Part shown: positions 54,072 through 61,921 of the stretch, one piece after another
How the letters are laid out: every line of letters starts with the position of its first letter
How positions within the stretch are numbered: position 1 is the stretch's first letter
NCBI GenBank assembly: GCA_020073265.1
Contig: JAIQFN010000016.1
Span: forward strand, 39,753 to 103,752
Reading direction: 5' to 3'
Source of the DNA: Terriglobia bacterium
Lineage (GTDB): Bacteria; Acidobacteriota; Terriglobia; Bryobacterales; Bryobacteraceae
Length of the DNA stretch: 64,000 nucleotides
Translations under genes and position numbers: made by a program
The notes under the pieces: model-generated
What the model was told of the DNA's origin: nothing
Databases searched by the model: none
Seen by the model: only the letters and a program-made list of their open reading frames with translations

Positions 54072-55403
54072 ATGCTGCGTTGGATTTCCCTCGGTGTTTT
54101 AGCGGGCGTCGCGGCCAGCGCCGCGACCAACCCGAGTCCGAGTTACTACAAAGACGTCGTTCCGGTGCTGCAGCGCAACTGCCAGAACTGCCACCGGCCT
54201 GGCGAAGCCGCCCCGATGTCCTTCCTGGATTACGCGAGCACGCGTCCCTGGGCCAAGGCCATCAAGACCGCGGTCCAGGTGAAGAAGATGCCGCCGTGGT
54301 TCGCCGAGCCGGGCGCGAGCCACAAGTTCGCCAATGACCGCAGCCTCTCCGACGCGGATCGGAACACGCTGGTGGCTTGGGTGGATGCCGGCGCTCCGGC
54401 GGGCGACCCCAAAGACGCCCCCAAGCCGATCGCCTTCCTCGAGGGCTGGAACATCGGCAAGCCCGACGTGGTTTACACGATGCCCAACGCGTTCGCGGTG
54501 CCGGCTTCGGGAACCATCGAGTACCAATACATCGTGATCCCCACCAATCTGACCGAGGACAAGTGGGTGCACATGGCCGAGGTGCGTCCGGGCAATCGCT
54601 CGGTGGTGCATCACGTGATCGCCTTCATTCGTCCCAAGGGTTCGAAGTGGCTGGCCGACGCCGAGGCGGGTGTGCCTTTCGTGCCCGGCCGCGACACGCT
54701 CCCGCGTCCGGCCAATCAGGCGAATGCGACGGTTGACCCGCAGGAGAGCGTGGCCCAGCTTCTGCAGTCTGAGTTTTTGGTCGGCTATGCTCCGGGTCTG
54801 CCAGCCCAGGTTTCGCCCGCGGGTGCCGCCAAGCTGCTGCCCGCAGGCGCCGACATCGTTTTCCAGATGCACTACACTGCCGGGGGCAAGGACGCGGTGG
54901 ACCAGACCTCCATCGGGCTGGCCTTCGCCAAAGAGCCGCCCCAGCGCCGCGACATCACCTTGTCGGCGGCCAACAATCGCTTCGCCATCCCGCCCGGCGA
55001 CCCCAATTACGAAGTGAAATCCCAGCTCACTTTGCACAGCGAGGCCGAAATGGTCACGATGATCCCGCACATGCACCTGCGCGGCAAGGACTTCATGTAC
55101 AAAGTGGTCTATCCGACCGGCGAGACCAGCACGCTGCTGACGATTCCACGTTACGACTTCAACTGGCAGCTCGTGTACGTCCTGGAAAAGCCGCTGCTGT
55201 TGCCCAGGGGCAGCCGGATCGAATGCACCGCGCATTTCGACAACTCCATCAACAATCCCTACAACCCCGATCCGAAGGCCACCGTGCACTTCGGCGATCA
55301 GACCTGGGAAGAAATGATGATCGGGTTTTTCGATGTCACCATCCCGGCGAATGCGGATCCCAAGGATCTGTTTCGCCCGAAGCAGGCCGCGGGAGACGAT
55401 TAA
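54072..55403 (+). CDS. Cytochrome c–PHM-like copper monooxygenase fusion (paralogue 4)
   Basis: 443 residues with signal peptide (LRWISLGVLAGVAASAA). Heme c: Cys37, Cys40, His41 (CQNCH) with Met73 (KKMPPWF) as probable distal ligand. PHM-like copper ligands: His180-His181 (VVHHVIAF), His267 (FQMHYTAGG), His333-x-His335 (PHMHLRGK) and Met415/416 (WEEMMIGFFD); the spacing between groups, 86, 66 and 80 residues, resembles 64, 70 and 70 in rat PHM. The gene for a heavy-metal-binding-domain protein follows 14 bp later, suggesting delivery or handling of copper for this enzyme. Confidence 0.87.
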   Translation: MLRWISLGVLAGVAASAATNPSPSYYKDVVPVLQRNCQNCHRPGEAAPMSFLDYASTRPWAKAIKTAVQVKKMPPWFAEPGASHKFANDRSLSDADRNTLVAWVDAGAPAGDPKDAPKPIAFLEGWNIGKPDVVYTMPNAFAVPASGTIEYQYIVIPTNLTEDKWVHMAEVRPGNRSVVHHVIAFIRPKGSKWLADAEAGVPFVPGRDTLPRPANQANATVDPQESVAQLLQSEFLVGYAPGLPAQVSPAGAAKLLPAGADIVFQMHYTAGGKDAVDQTSIGLAFAKEPPQRRDITLSAANNRFAIPPGDPNYEVKSQLTLHSEAEMVTMIPHMHLRGKDFMYKVVYPTGETSTLLTIPRYDFNWQLVYVLEKPLLLPRGSRIECTAHFDNSINNPYNPDPKATVHFGDQTWEEMMIGFFDVTIPANADPKDLFRPKQAAGDD

Positions 55404-55417
55404 ACGGACCAGGCTCC

Positions 55418-56344
55418 ATGGCACCCACCATGCGAATGATGTCCGCCGGCGTTCTGGCTCTCTTGATCTCCGCGCCGCTTTCGGCGCAGGAGGGAGCCAC
55501 GCCGGTCTCTCCCGCGGCTGCGGTTGAGCAGCAGCCTGCCCTCGAATATGTTTGTCCGATGGATGCGGACATTCGCTCGAAAGCGCCGGGTGTTTGTCCG
55601 CGCTGCGGAATGAAACTGGTGCCGGGCATTCCCGTGTCGCGCGAATATCCGGTGCGCATTACCACCCGGCCGGAAGTTCTGAAAGCCGGCGAGAAGACCC
55701 GACTAAACTTTCTAGTCGGCGATCCCGAGACGCACAAACCGGTTCAAGATTTCGAGATCGTCCACGAGAAGCTGTTTCATCTCTTCGTGATCAGCCAGGA
55801 TTTGAACTTCTTCGTTCACGAACATCCGCAGCTACAGCCCGACGCGAGCTTCGACATCGACCTGATCTTTCCCAAGCCCGGCTTCTACCGCGTGCTCACC
55901 GACTTTTATCCCGCATCCGGCACGCCCCAGTTGGTGGAGCGGACGCTGCTGGTCCCGGGCGCCGGATTCACGCTCGCCACCGCCAGGCTCTCTGCCGACG
56001 TGTCGCCCAAGCGTTCCGAGAATCTCGAGGTGGATCTCACCACCGACCCGGTGCAGCCGATCGCCGGCATGAAGACGCTGCTGTTCTTCCGCCTGAAGCC
56101 GAGGGACGGCATCGAGCCGTACCTGGGCGCGATGGGCCACATGCTGGCCGCGAGCGCCGACCTCATCGACATGATCCACACGCATCCCATCCAGGTGACC
56201 GAGTCCCCGACCGATCCCTACACGCAAATCCAGTTCAACGTGATCTTCCCGCGTGCGGGCGTGCACCGCGTGTGGGTTCAGTTCCAGCGCAAAGGCGTTG
56301 TGAACACGGTGGGCTTCGACGTTCCGGTGACCCAGTTGAAGTAG
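55418..56344 (+). CDS. Exported heavy-metal-binding-domain protein (cluster B)
   Basis: 308 residues from ATG 55418, with ATG 55430 possible. Signal peptide (MMSAGVLALLISAPLSAQ), then the metal motif YVCPMDADIRS..PGVCPRCGMKL and a His/Met-rich beta domain (FEIVHEKLFHLFVISQDLNFFVHEHP in pieces, GAMGHMLAASADLIDMIHTHP in pieces). It is a full-length paralogue of the protein encoded at 19758; both end with FQRKGV(I/V)NT. Probably binds Cu or another soft metal in the periplasm. Co-transcribed with fusion gene 4. Confidence 0.82.
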   Translation: MAPTMRMMSAGVLALLISAPLSAQEGATPVSPAAAVEQQPALEYVCPMDADIRSKAPGVCPRCGMKLVPGIPVSREYPVRITTRPEVLKAGEKTRLNFLVGDPETHKPVQDFEIVHEKLFHLFVISQDLNFFVHEHPQLQPDASFDIDLIFPKPGFYRVLTDFYPASGTPQLVERTLLVPGAGFTLATARLSADVSPKRSENLEVDLTTDPVQPIAGMKTLLFFRLKPRDGIEPYLGAMGHMLAASADLIDMIHTHPIQVTESPTDPYTQIQFNVIFPRAGVHRVWVQFQRKGVVNTVGFDVPVTQLK

Positions 56345-56422
56345 CGCCGGATATTTCTCTTTCTTGTCTCGTGAGCGTTTTCGCGCCGGTTCCGCGCCCG
56401 GTGATACAGAAAGGGAAAAACC

Positions 56423-57130
56423 ATGAACGTCTCACGAAATTTGGCGCGCATTGGCTTGGTGTCGGCGTTCGTAGCGATGACCGCCACGATCCAGGCCGCG
56501 ACATCGGAGCAGAATTTCAAATTTGTCAGCAGGCTGGAGCAGGACCTGCTGGGCCGCACTCCCAACCGGAGCGAAGCCAAAGTGTACCCCTCGGCGTTGA
56601 GCTGGGGCGCAACGCGAGCGCAAGTGGTGGGCCTGATCACCGCCAGCAACGAGTATCGCTCGGAACAAATCCAGGACTACTTTTCGGAATTCCTGAACGC
56701 CGCCGCGCGGCCTAGCACGGTTACCTTCTATCTCGACTTGTTGCAGCAAGGCGCAACCAGCGACGATATCAAGGCCGCCATTCTCGGCTCCGATGACTAC
56801 TACCAATTCGCGGGCGGTACGGCGCCGGCCTTCCTCGGCAAGCTTTTCGAGGACGTACTCGGGCGCCCCATCGACCGGCTCTCCGCGTCCGCTTTCGAGA
56901 ACATGCTCAATCAAGGAACGTCCCGGCAAACCGTCGCCGGAATGATTCTCCACTCGCTCGAGGCCGACCAGCGGGAAGTCAGCCTGCTGTTTGAAAAGTA
57001 CCTGCACCGCGCCCCACAAGCCGGCGAACTCGCCAACTATGCTCAACTATTGCAGTCGGGCGCCGCCGAAGAGCTGATCATCGGGGTGCTGTGCGGAAGC
57101 GACGAGTACTTCCAGATGGCGATTGCCTGA
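56423..57130 (+). CDS. Exported DUF4214-repeat protein
   Basis: 235 residues, GAAAGGG before the ATG, signal peptide (IGLVSAFVAMTATIQAA). The rest consists of DUF4214-like helical units: FVSRLEQDLLGRTPNRSEAKVY, LITASNEYRSEQIQDYFSEFL, LFEDVLGRPIDRLSASAFENML and LFEKYLHRAPQAGELANYAQLL, each carrying the LGRxP/HRAP turn. DUF4214 is common in large surface and S-layer-associated proteins; here it stands alone. Role unknown. Converges with the globin gene over a 6-bp gap. Confidence 0.8.
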   Translation: MNVSRNLARIGLVSAFVAMTATIQAATSEQNFKFVSRLEQDLLGRTPNRSEAKVYPSALSWGATRAQVVGLITASNEYRSEQIQDYFSEFLNAAARPSTVTFYLDLLQQGATSDDIKAAILGSDDYYQFAGGTAPAFLGKLFEDVLGRPIDRLSASAFENMLNQGTSRQTVAGMILHSLEADQREVSLLFEKYLHRAPQAGELANYAQLLQSGAAEELIIGVLCGSDEYFQMAIA

Positions 57131-57136
57131 GCGGCT

Positions 57137-57586
57137 TCAGTTCCCAGTGCTCGCCTGCTGGGCCGCGCCCTCCAGCATCACGCTGGAAACCGCGCTCAGC
57201 AGTTCGCTCCAGGCTGCCTTGGTTTCGCGGTCGAATTCCACGCTCAGCGCCTGCCCCATGGCCCAGACCAGCGCGGAGCACAGAAGCTGGTAGTGCTGCG
57301 GCTGCACTCCGTAACTCACATGCCTGCGTCCCAGTTCCTCCAGGACCGGCCGCAGCGCCTCGAAGCGATCCAGGGCGTCCACCACCATGCCCAGAGTGTC
57401 CATCAGCTTGCGGGCCTGTTCCCGGATGTTGATCTTGAACAAGGCGCGAACGTCGGGCGCCGTCTCGAACAGCCGTCCGTAAAACAGCAGGACCACGGAG
57501 ACCTCGTAGTCCCGAATGGACTGGAAGCTCTCGCGCACCAGCCGTTGTCGGGCCGGAGAAAGTGTAAGTTGTCGCGTCGAACTCAA
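57137..57586 (-). CDS. Single-domain globin (last gene of sigma–kinase operon)
   Basis: 149 residues from TTG 57586, whose last two bases are in the TGA of the kinase gene (TTGA); GGA 8 bases upstream serves as ribosome-binding site. It looks like the heme domain of flavohemoglobins: VVLLFYGRLFETAPDVRALF, QARKLMDTLGMVV, LEELGRRHVSYGV with proximal His89, HYQLLCSALVWAM and KAAWSELLSAVSSVM. No reductase domain. Gas binding (O2 or NO) for sensing or detoxification is the family expectation. It is a paralogue of the divergent globin at 61210. Confidence 0.85.
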   Translation of the reverse strand: MSSTRQLTLSPARQRLVRESFQSIRDYEVSVVLLFYGRLFETAPDVRALFKINIREQARKLMDTLGMVVDALDRFEALRPVLEELGRRHVSYGVQPQHYQLLCSALVWAMGQALSVEFDRETKAAWSELLSAVSSVMLEGAAQQASTGN

Positions 57587-60396
57587 GGTGTCGTCCTTCC
57601 TGGCGCCAGCGCGGCCAGAGCCGCAGCCGCCGCTTCCATCTCCCGGCGCAGGGGAGCCGAAAATTCTTTCTGCGGCTCGATCTTGCGCCACTCCGCGATC
57701 GCCCGCCCGTACCACGTCCTGGCCGCCGCGATATCCTGGTCGCGCTGAGCGCCGCGCCCCGTGGACGCCAGTCGCGCATAGACACCGCCCGCGGCTTGCC
57801 AGGTTCGCGCGATGTTGCTGCGCAGGCTGACGGACTCTGGCGCGGCAGTGCGATCGGCCTCCTGCGCGAGCTTTAGAGCCTTATCGAGAGTCGCCAGCGC
57901 AGGAGCGCGCGCACCCGAGCGAGCCTGCTCCCCGGCCAAGCCTGAAGACGCGGCCACCAGCCAGCGCTGTGCCGAAGGTTCCTGCGGACGAATGGCGAGC
58001 ACCGCTTCCGCCGACGCAATCGCCATCTGGTAGTAACGGGCTCCCGACGCGCTGTCGCCGCCGGCTTCGAACAGCCGGCCCAGTTCCACCTCAGCCCAGG
58101 CCTTATGCATCCCGTTGGTGGTGTTCTTCGCGTTTCTCTGCGCGGCTTCAGTCAGGTTCTGATGAGCGCTTTCCAGGATGGCGCGCTTGCCGGGGCCCGG
58201 CGCGGTGACGATGCCCTCTCGGAGTTGCGCGATCCCGTAGTCGCTGAGCGCGCGGAAATCGCTGTGATCGGCGTCGTAAAGCGATTTCGCGATCGCCACC
58301 ATCTGGCTGTAGGACTCGAGCGCTCCCGCCGCGTCTCCGGCGTTGTCGTAAGCCGGATTCCCCAACGTGTCGCCGACGTGGCTGTACGCCAGCATGAGCT
58401 CGTGCCGCACATGCGTATCGTTGGGGAAGTGCTGCTGCATCGACTCCAGCGCCGCAACCCCAGCCCGATAGCTCACCAGCGCTTCGTCGCGGCGGCCGAG
58501 CGCAGCCATCACGGCCCCGAGCCGGGCGTGCGACGCCGCCATGTTGGACAGCGGCTCGCGATCGTTCGGCCGGGCGTTCACGATCTGGCGCAGCAGCGGC
58601 ATGGCGGCCGTTATCTCGGCAGCGGCCTTGTCCAGGTTCCCTTGCTGCTGGTCGATGCGGGCCAGGTCCAGGTTGAAGACCGCGGCGAACTGCGCCACGT
58701 CGAGGTCGTCCGGCTTGGAGGCCAGCATGGACTGTGCGCGCGTCAGCCCGTCCTGCGCGGACTGGCGCGCTTCGCCGACTCGTCCCACGCTCAACTGGAC
58801 CTCTTCGGTGCGGAAGAACACGGTCATGCGATCCAACTGCGTCTGGCGGTCCGAGGGCCGGTGCGACAAAACCGAATCCAGCAGGGCCGCGGCCTTGCGA
58901 TAGCTGTTCAAGCCTCCCTCGGGATCGCCCAGATTCGGACCGTTCCCGCCCTCCACTTCGCCGACCCGCAAATAGGCGGTAGCCAACTCGCGCTTCAGAT
59001 CCCAATCGCTGCCGGAGCTGCGCGAGAGATTGTCCAGATAGTCCCGGCCGGTTCGCGCGATCAACTGGCGCACGCGTATCGAGCCGGGCAAATCGCGCAC
59101 GGCCAGTTCGACATCGAATAGGAACGTGGTGGCGAGTTTTCTGACTTGCCCGAAGCGCTCCTGGGCGATGCGCGCTTCACGCTCCAAGAGAGCCACGCCG
59201 GCGCCCACGGCGAAAGCGAGCAGCAGCGATGCCACCACCGCGAATCGATTCCTGCGGACGAACTTGCTCACGCGGTAAGCCAGCGAATCCGGCCGGGCGA
59301 CCACCGGACGATGCTCCAGGTAGCGCCGCAAATCGTCGGCCAGATGCTCGACGGAAGCGTAGCGGCGCTCCGGCTCCTTCTGCATGGCGCGCAGGATGAT
59401 GTTGTCGATGTCTCCGGAAAGACGGCGCGAAAGAGCACGGTCGTCACGGACAGCTTGGCTGGGAGGCGCCACCGGGTCCAGGCAGATGGCGCGCTCCAGC
59501 GCGAGCGGAGTGCATTGCTCGATGCGGTGCGGCCGCACACCGGTCAGCAGCTCGTACAGAACCGCGCCCAGCGAGTACACGTCGGAGGCGATGATCACCG
59601 GTTCGCCAAGGATCTGCTCGGGGCTGGCGTAGTCGGGAGTCATCATACCCACGCCTTGCGTCTCGGCCAGGTCGCGCTGCTCGCCGTGCAACAGCTTGGA
59701 GACGCCGAAGTCCAGCAGCTTGGGCGTGCCGCGCTTGTCGATCATGATGTTGCCGGGCTTGAGGTCACGATGCACGATGAAGTTGCGGTGCGCGTACTCC
59801 ACCGCGTCGCAAACCGGAAGGAACAGGCGCAGCCGGGCTTCCAGATTGAGCTGATGCTCCCTGGCGTAAGTGGTGATCCAGGAGCCGTCGATGTACTCCA
59901 TCACCAGGTACGGAATGTCGTCTTCGGTGGTGCCGCCGTCGAACAGCCGCGCGATGTTGGGGTGCTGGAGGTGCGCCAGGATCTGGCGCTCGCGGCGGAA
60001 GCGGCGCAGGATGAAGTCGGTGTCCAGACCCGGACGCACCAGCTTGATGGCGACTTTGGATTCGTACTGCTCGTCGGCGCGCGCGGCCAGATAAACCGCG
60101 CCCATCCCGCCGCGGCCCAGTTCCTGAATCAGCCGGTACTGGCCCACTTGCCGGCCGATCATCGTGCGGGGCGCGGGCGCGGACTCCGCCTGCAGTTCCA
60201 GCACGGCCTGTTCGACGCTGGCCCCGACGAATCCTTGCGCTTCGGTCCGGTCACTCGCGAGCAGCGAAGCCACTTCGGCGCGCAGTTCTGAGTCGCCGGT
60301 GCAGGCTTCGTCCAACCAGGCGTCGCGCTCCGCGGGCGGACGCCCCAGCGCGTGATGGAACAGCTCCTCTACCTTACGCCAGCGTTGTGGATCCAT
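57583..60396 (-). CDS. Transmembrane Ser/Thr protein kinase with TPR sensor region
   Basis: 937 residues from ATG 60396. An N-terminal helical segment (WRKVEELFHHALGRPPAERDAWL, in pieces) is typical of acidobacterial kinases paired with ECF sigma factors. Kinase domain roughly residues 85-355: ELGRGGMGAVYLA glycine loop, VAIKLVRP Lys, FIVHRDLKPGNIMI catalytic loop, LLDFGVSKL, TPDYASPEQI. Then a membrane helix (RFAVVASLLLAFAVGAGVALL) and a long C-terminal tetratricopeptide-like region outside the cytoplasm. The sigma factor gene lies 8 bp upstream and the globin gene overlaps its end. Confidence 0.9.
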   Translation of the reverse strand: MDPQRWRKVEELFHHALGRPPAERDAWLDEACTGDSELRAEVASLLASDRTEAQGFVGASVEQAVLELQAESAPAPRTMIGRQVGQYRLIQELGRGGMGAVYLAARADEQYESKVAIKLVRPGLDTDFILRRFRRERQILAHLQHPNIARLFDGGTTEDDIPYLVMEYIDGSWITTYAREHQLNLEARLRLFLPVCDAVEYAHRNFIVHRDLKPGNIMIDKRGTPKLLDFGVSKLLHGEQRDLAETQGVGMMTPDYASPEQILGEPVIIASDVYSLGAVLYELLTGVRPHRIEQCTPLALERAICLDPVAPPSQAVRDDRALSRRLSGDIDNIILRAMQKEPERRYASVEHLADDLRRYLEHRPVVARPDSLAYRVSKFVRRNRFAVVASLLLAFAVGAGVALLEREARIAQERFGQVRKLATTFLFDVELAVRDLPGSIRVRQLIARTGRDYLDNLSRSSGSDWDLKRELATAYLRVGEVEGGNGPNLGDPEGGLNSYRKAAALLDSVLSHRPSDRQTQLDRMTVFFRTEEVQLSVGRVGEARQSAQDGLTRAQSMLASKPDDLDVAQFAAVFNLDLARIDQQQGNLDKAAAEITAAMPLLRQIVNARPNDREPLSNMAASHARLGAVMAALGRRDEALVSYRAGVAALESMQQHFPNDTHVRHELMLAYSHVGDTLGNPAYDNAGDAAGALESYSQMVAIAKSLYDADHSDFRALSDYGIAQLREGIVTAPGPGKRAILESAHQNLTEAAQRNAKNTTNGMHKAWAEVELGRLFEAGGDSASGARYYQMAIASAEAVLAIRPQEPSAQRWLVAASSGLAGEQARSGARAPALATLDKALKLAQEADRTAAPESVSLRSNIARTWQAAGGVYARLASTGRGAQRDQDIAAARTWYGRAIAEWRKIEPQKEFSAPLRREMEAAAAALAALAPGRTTP

Positions 60397-60404
60397 ACCG
60401 CCCG

Positions 60405-61004
60405 TCAGGTCGCAGGCTGTGTACCATTGGTGCGCGACACCTCGCGGTGCAGCCAGGCTTCCGCCATTCGCTGCTCGCGGCCCACGGTGGCCACCGAAAT
60501 GCCCAAAGCTTGGCCGGTCTCTTCGACGCTGAATCCGCCGAAGAAGCGCAGCTCGATCACTTTGGCTTTGCGCGGATCGATTTCGGCCAGCGCGTCCAGG
60601 GCATCGTCGAGCGCTTCGATGTCGCGGCCGCGGCCCGGAGCAAAGCTCACCGCTTCCTCGATGGAGACTTTCTCGGCGCCGCTGCCGCGTTTGGCGCTCT
60701 TGCGCTTGCGTGCATGGTCCACCAGGATCTGGCGCATCAGGTGCGCCGCGACACCGAAGAAATGGGAGCGGCTCTCCCAGTCCGGCAAGCTTTGCGAGAC
60801 CAGGCGCAGATAGGCCTCGTGCACCAGCGCGGTGGGTTGCAGCGTTGCCGCGGCTCGCTCGTCGCGCAGGTAGTGGTCGGCCAGCCGGCGCAGCTCGTTG
60901 TAGACCAGCGGCGTCAGCAGGTCGAGCGCTTCCTTGTTGCCGCTCTTCCACTCGATCAGAAGCCGCGTGACCGGTTCCTGAAGCGAATCCCCGGACGGAT
61001 GCAT
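60405..61004 (-). CDS. ECF-type sigma factor (acidobacterial/planctomycete kinase-linked group)
   Basis: 199 residues from ATG 61004. Region 2 includes LVYNELRRLADHYLRDE, TLQPTALVHEAYLRLV and ILVDHARKRKSAKRG; region 4 includes LRFFGGFSVEETGQALGISVATVGREQ (in pieces) with the helix-turn-helix. This is the ECF group with the long basic linker that is usually encoded together with Ser/Thr kinases rather than with an anti-sigma factor. The kinase may control it by phosphorylation. It starts the operon and faces the second globin across a 205-bp divergent gap. Confidence 0.9.
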   Translation of the reverse strand: MHPSGDSLQEPVTRLLIEWKSGNKEALDLLTPLVYNELRRLADHYLRDERAAATLQPTALVHEAYLRLVSQSLPDWESRSHFFGVAAHLMRQILVDHARKRKSAKRGSGAEKVSIEEAVSFAPGRGRDIEALDDALDALAEIDPRKAKVIELRFFGGFSVEETGQALGISVATVGREQRMAEAWLHREVSRTNGTQPAT

Positions 61005-61209
61005 TACCACCCATACTATCTTTTTCTCTTCGCCAAAGTAAGGCCGGCACGCTCTCCTGCATCCGTTCGGGCCGGGCGCCCGGCGAATGCTACTGGAACG
61101 GGCGTAAACGGGCGGCCGAATCGATCATGGCGCCGAAAGAAAGTTGGTTTCTTCGGTGTTGATCGATTTCGATCTCTCCCTGCGCCCGAGTCAGTGAGGA
61201 ACAGGAACG

Positions 61210-61632
61210 ATGACTTCATCACAAATCGAACTCGTACAAGCCAGTTTCCAGATGATTCAGCCGGTTGCCCCGGACGTGGCGAGGATGTTTTACAGCCGCC
61301 TGTTCGAGATCGATCCGGCTTTGCGGCCGATGTTCCGTGGAGACCTGGAGGAACAGGGCCGCAAGCTGATGCAGATGCTCGGCTATGCGGTGGGCGCGCT
61401 GCGGCGTCTGGATCAGATCGTACCGGCGGTGGAGGATCTCGGCCGGCGGCACGCACACTACGGTGTTCGGGACGAAGATTACACCAAGGTTGCCGAAGCG
61501 TTGCTCTGGACCCTGACCAAGTGCCTGGGCGCGAGTTTCACGGCCGAAATGTGCGAGGCCTGGATCGCCGTCTATGGCGCGATGACGGCCGCCATGAAGC
61601 GCGGCGCGTCGGCGGTGGCCACCGCCGCGTGA
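61210..61632 (+). CDS. Single-domain globin, divergent from the sigma factor
   Basis: 140 residues, GAGGAACAGGAACG before the ATG. Flavohemoglobin-type heme domain: MFYSRLFEIDPALRPMF, QGRKLMQMLGYAVGAL, LGRRHAHYGV with proximal His81, DYTKVAEALLWTLTKCLG and CEAWIAVYGAMTAAM. Paralogue of the globin at 57586. The divergent arrangement around the sigma/kinase genes suggests that both globins belong to one regulon. The C-terminal tail is short and Ala-rich. Confidence 0.88.
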   Translation: MTSSQIELVQASFQMIQPVAPDVARMFYSRLFEIDPALRPMFRGDLEEQGRKLMQMLGYAVGALRRLDQIVPAVEDLGRRHAHYGVRDEDYTKVAEALLWTLTKCLGASFTAEMCEAWIAVYGAMTAAMKRGASAVATAA

Positions 61633-61668
61633 AATCAGACGGGACACCGCGAGCCGGCGCAAGATTGC

Positions 61669-61690
61669 TGGTGCCCGGGGTGGGACTTGA
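61669..61690 (-). repeat. 22-nt tRNA 3'-end fragment, probable attachment site
   Basis: On the minus strand this is the end of a tRNA, probably tRNA-Leu: the last bases of the T-loop, T-stem half CCCAC, acceptor half CCCGGGC, discriminator A and CCA. The remaining tRNA is not adjacent. Such fragments mark the far end of elements integrated at a tRNA gene. The composition becomes AT-rich directly beyond it. CTGGTGCCCGG (11 nt of this end) recurs in the same orientation at 63867-63877. Confidence 0.7.
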
Positions 61691-61921
61691 TTTGAAGAAC
61701 AAGAAATGATGTTGTTGGCCGGCCGTAACTTATTGAGTCTTTACCGTACTGGAAGTAACGCTGGTAACGCCTTTTCCGCTGATTCGGCAATATTGTGGCA
61801 CGCCAATGGCACACCAACATTTCATGGCCAATCTGTTTCTGACATGGAGTATTCATATTTTGGCTTACTGGATGAGCAGACCTGCGCTGCTGTGCCGCAA
61901 GGCAGACAGAGGGTTCCTCTG
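61691..61921. other. AT-rich intergenic stretch at the start of the foreign segment
   Basis: No convincing gene is seen on either strand; the only open frames lack ribosome-binding sites and family resemblance. Together with the preceding fragment it looks like the worn edge of an inserted segment. Confidence 0.5.

Noticed and set aside
57583..61062. One 1159-codon frame joining sigma-factor region and kinase
   Set aside because: The first 222 codons are an alternative frame of the sigma factor gene; the kinase starts at ATG 60396.
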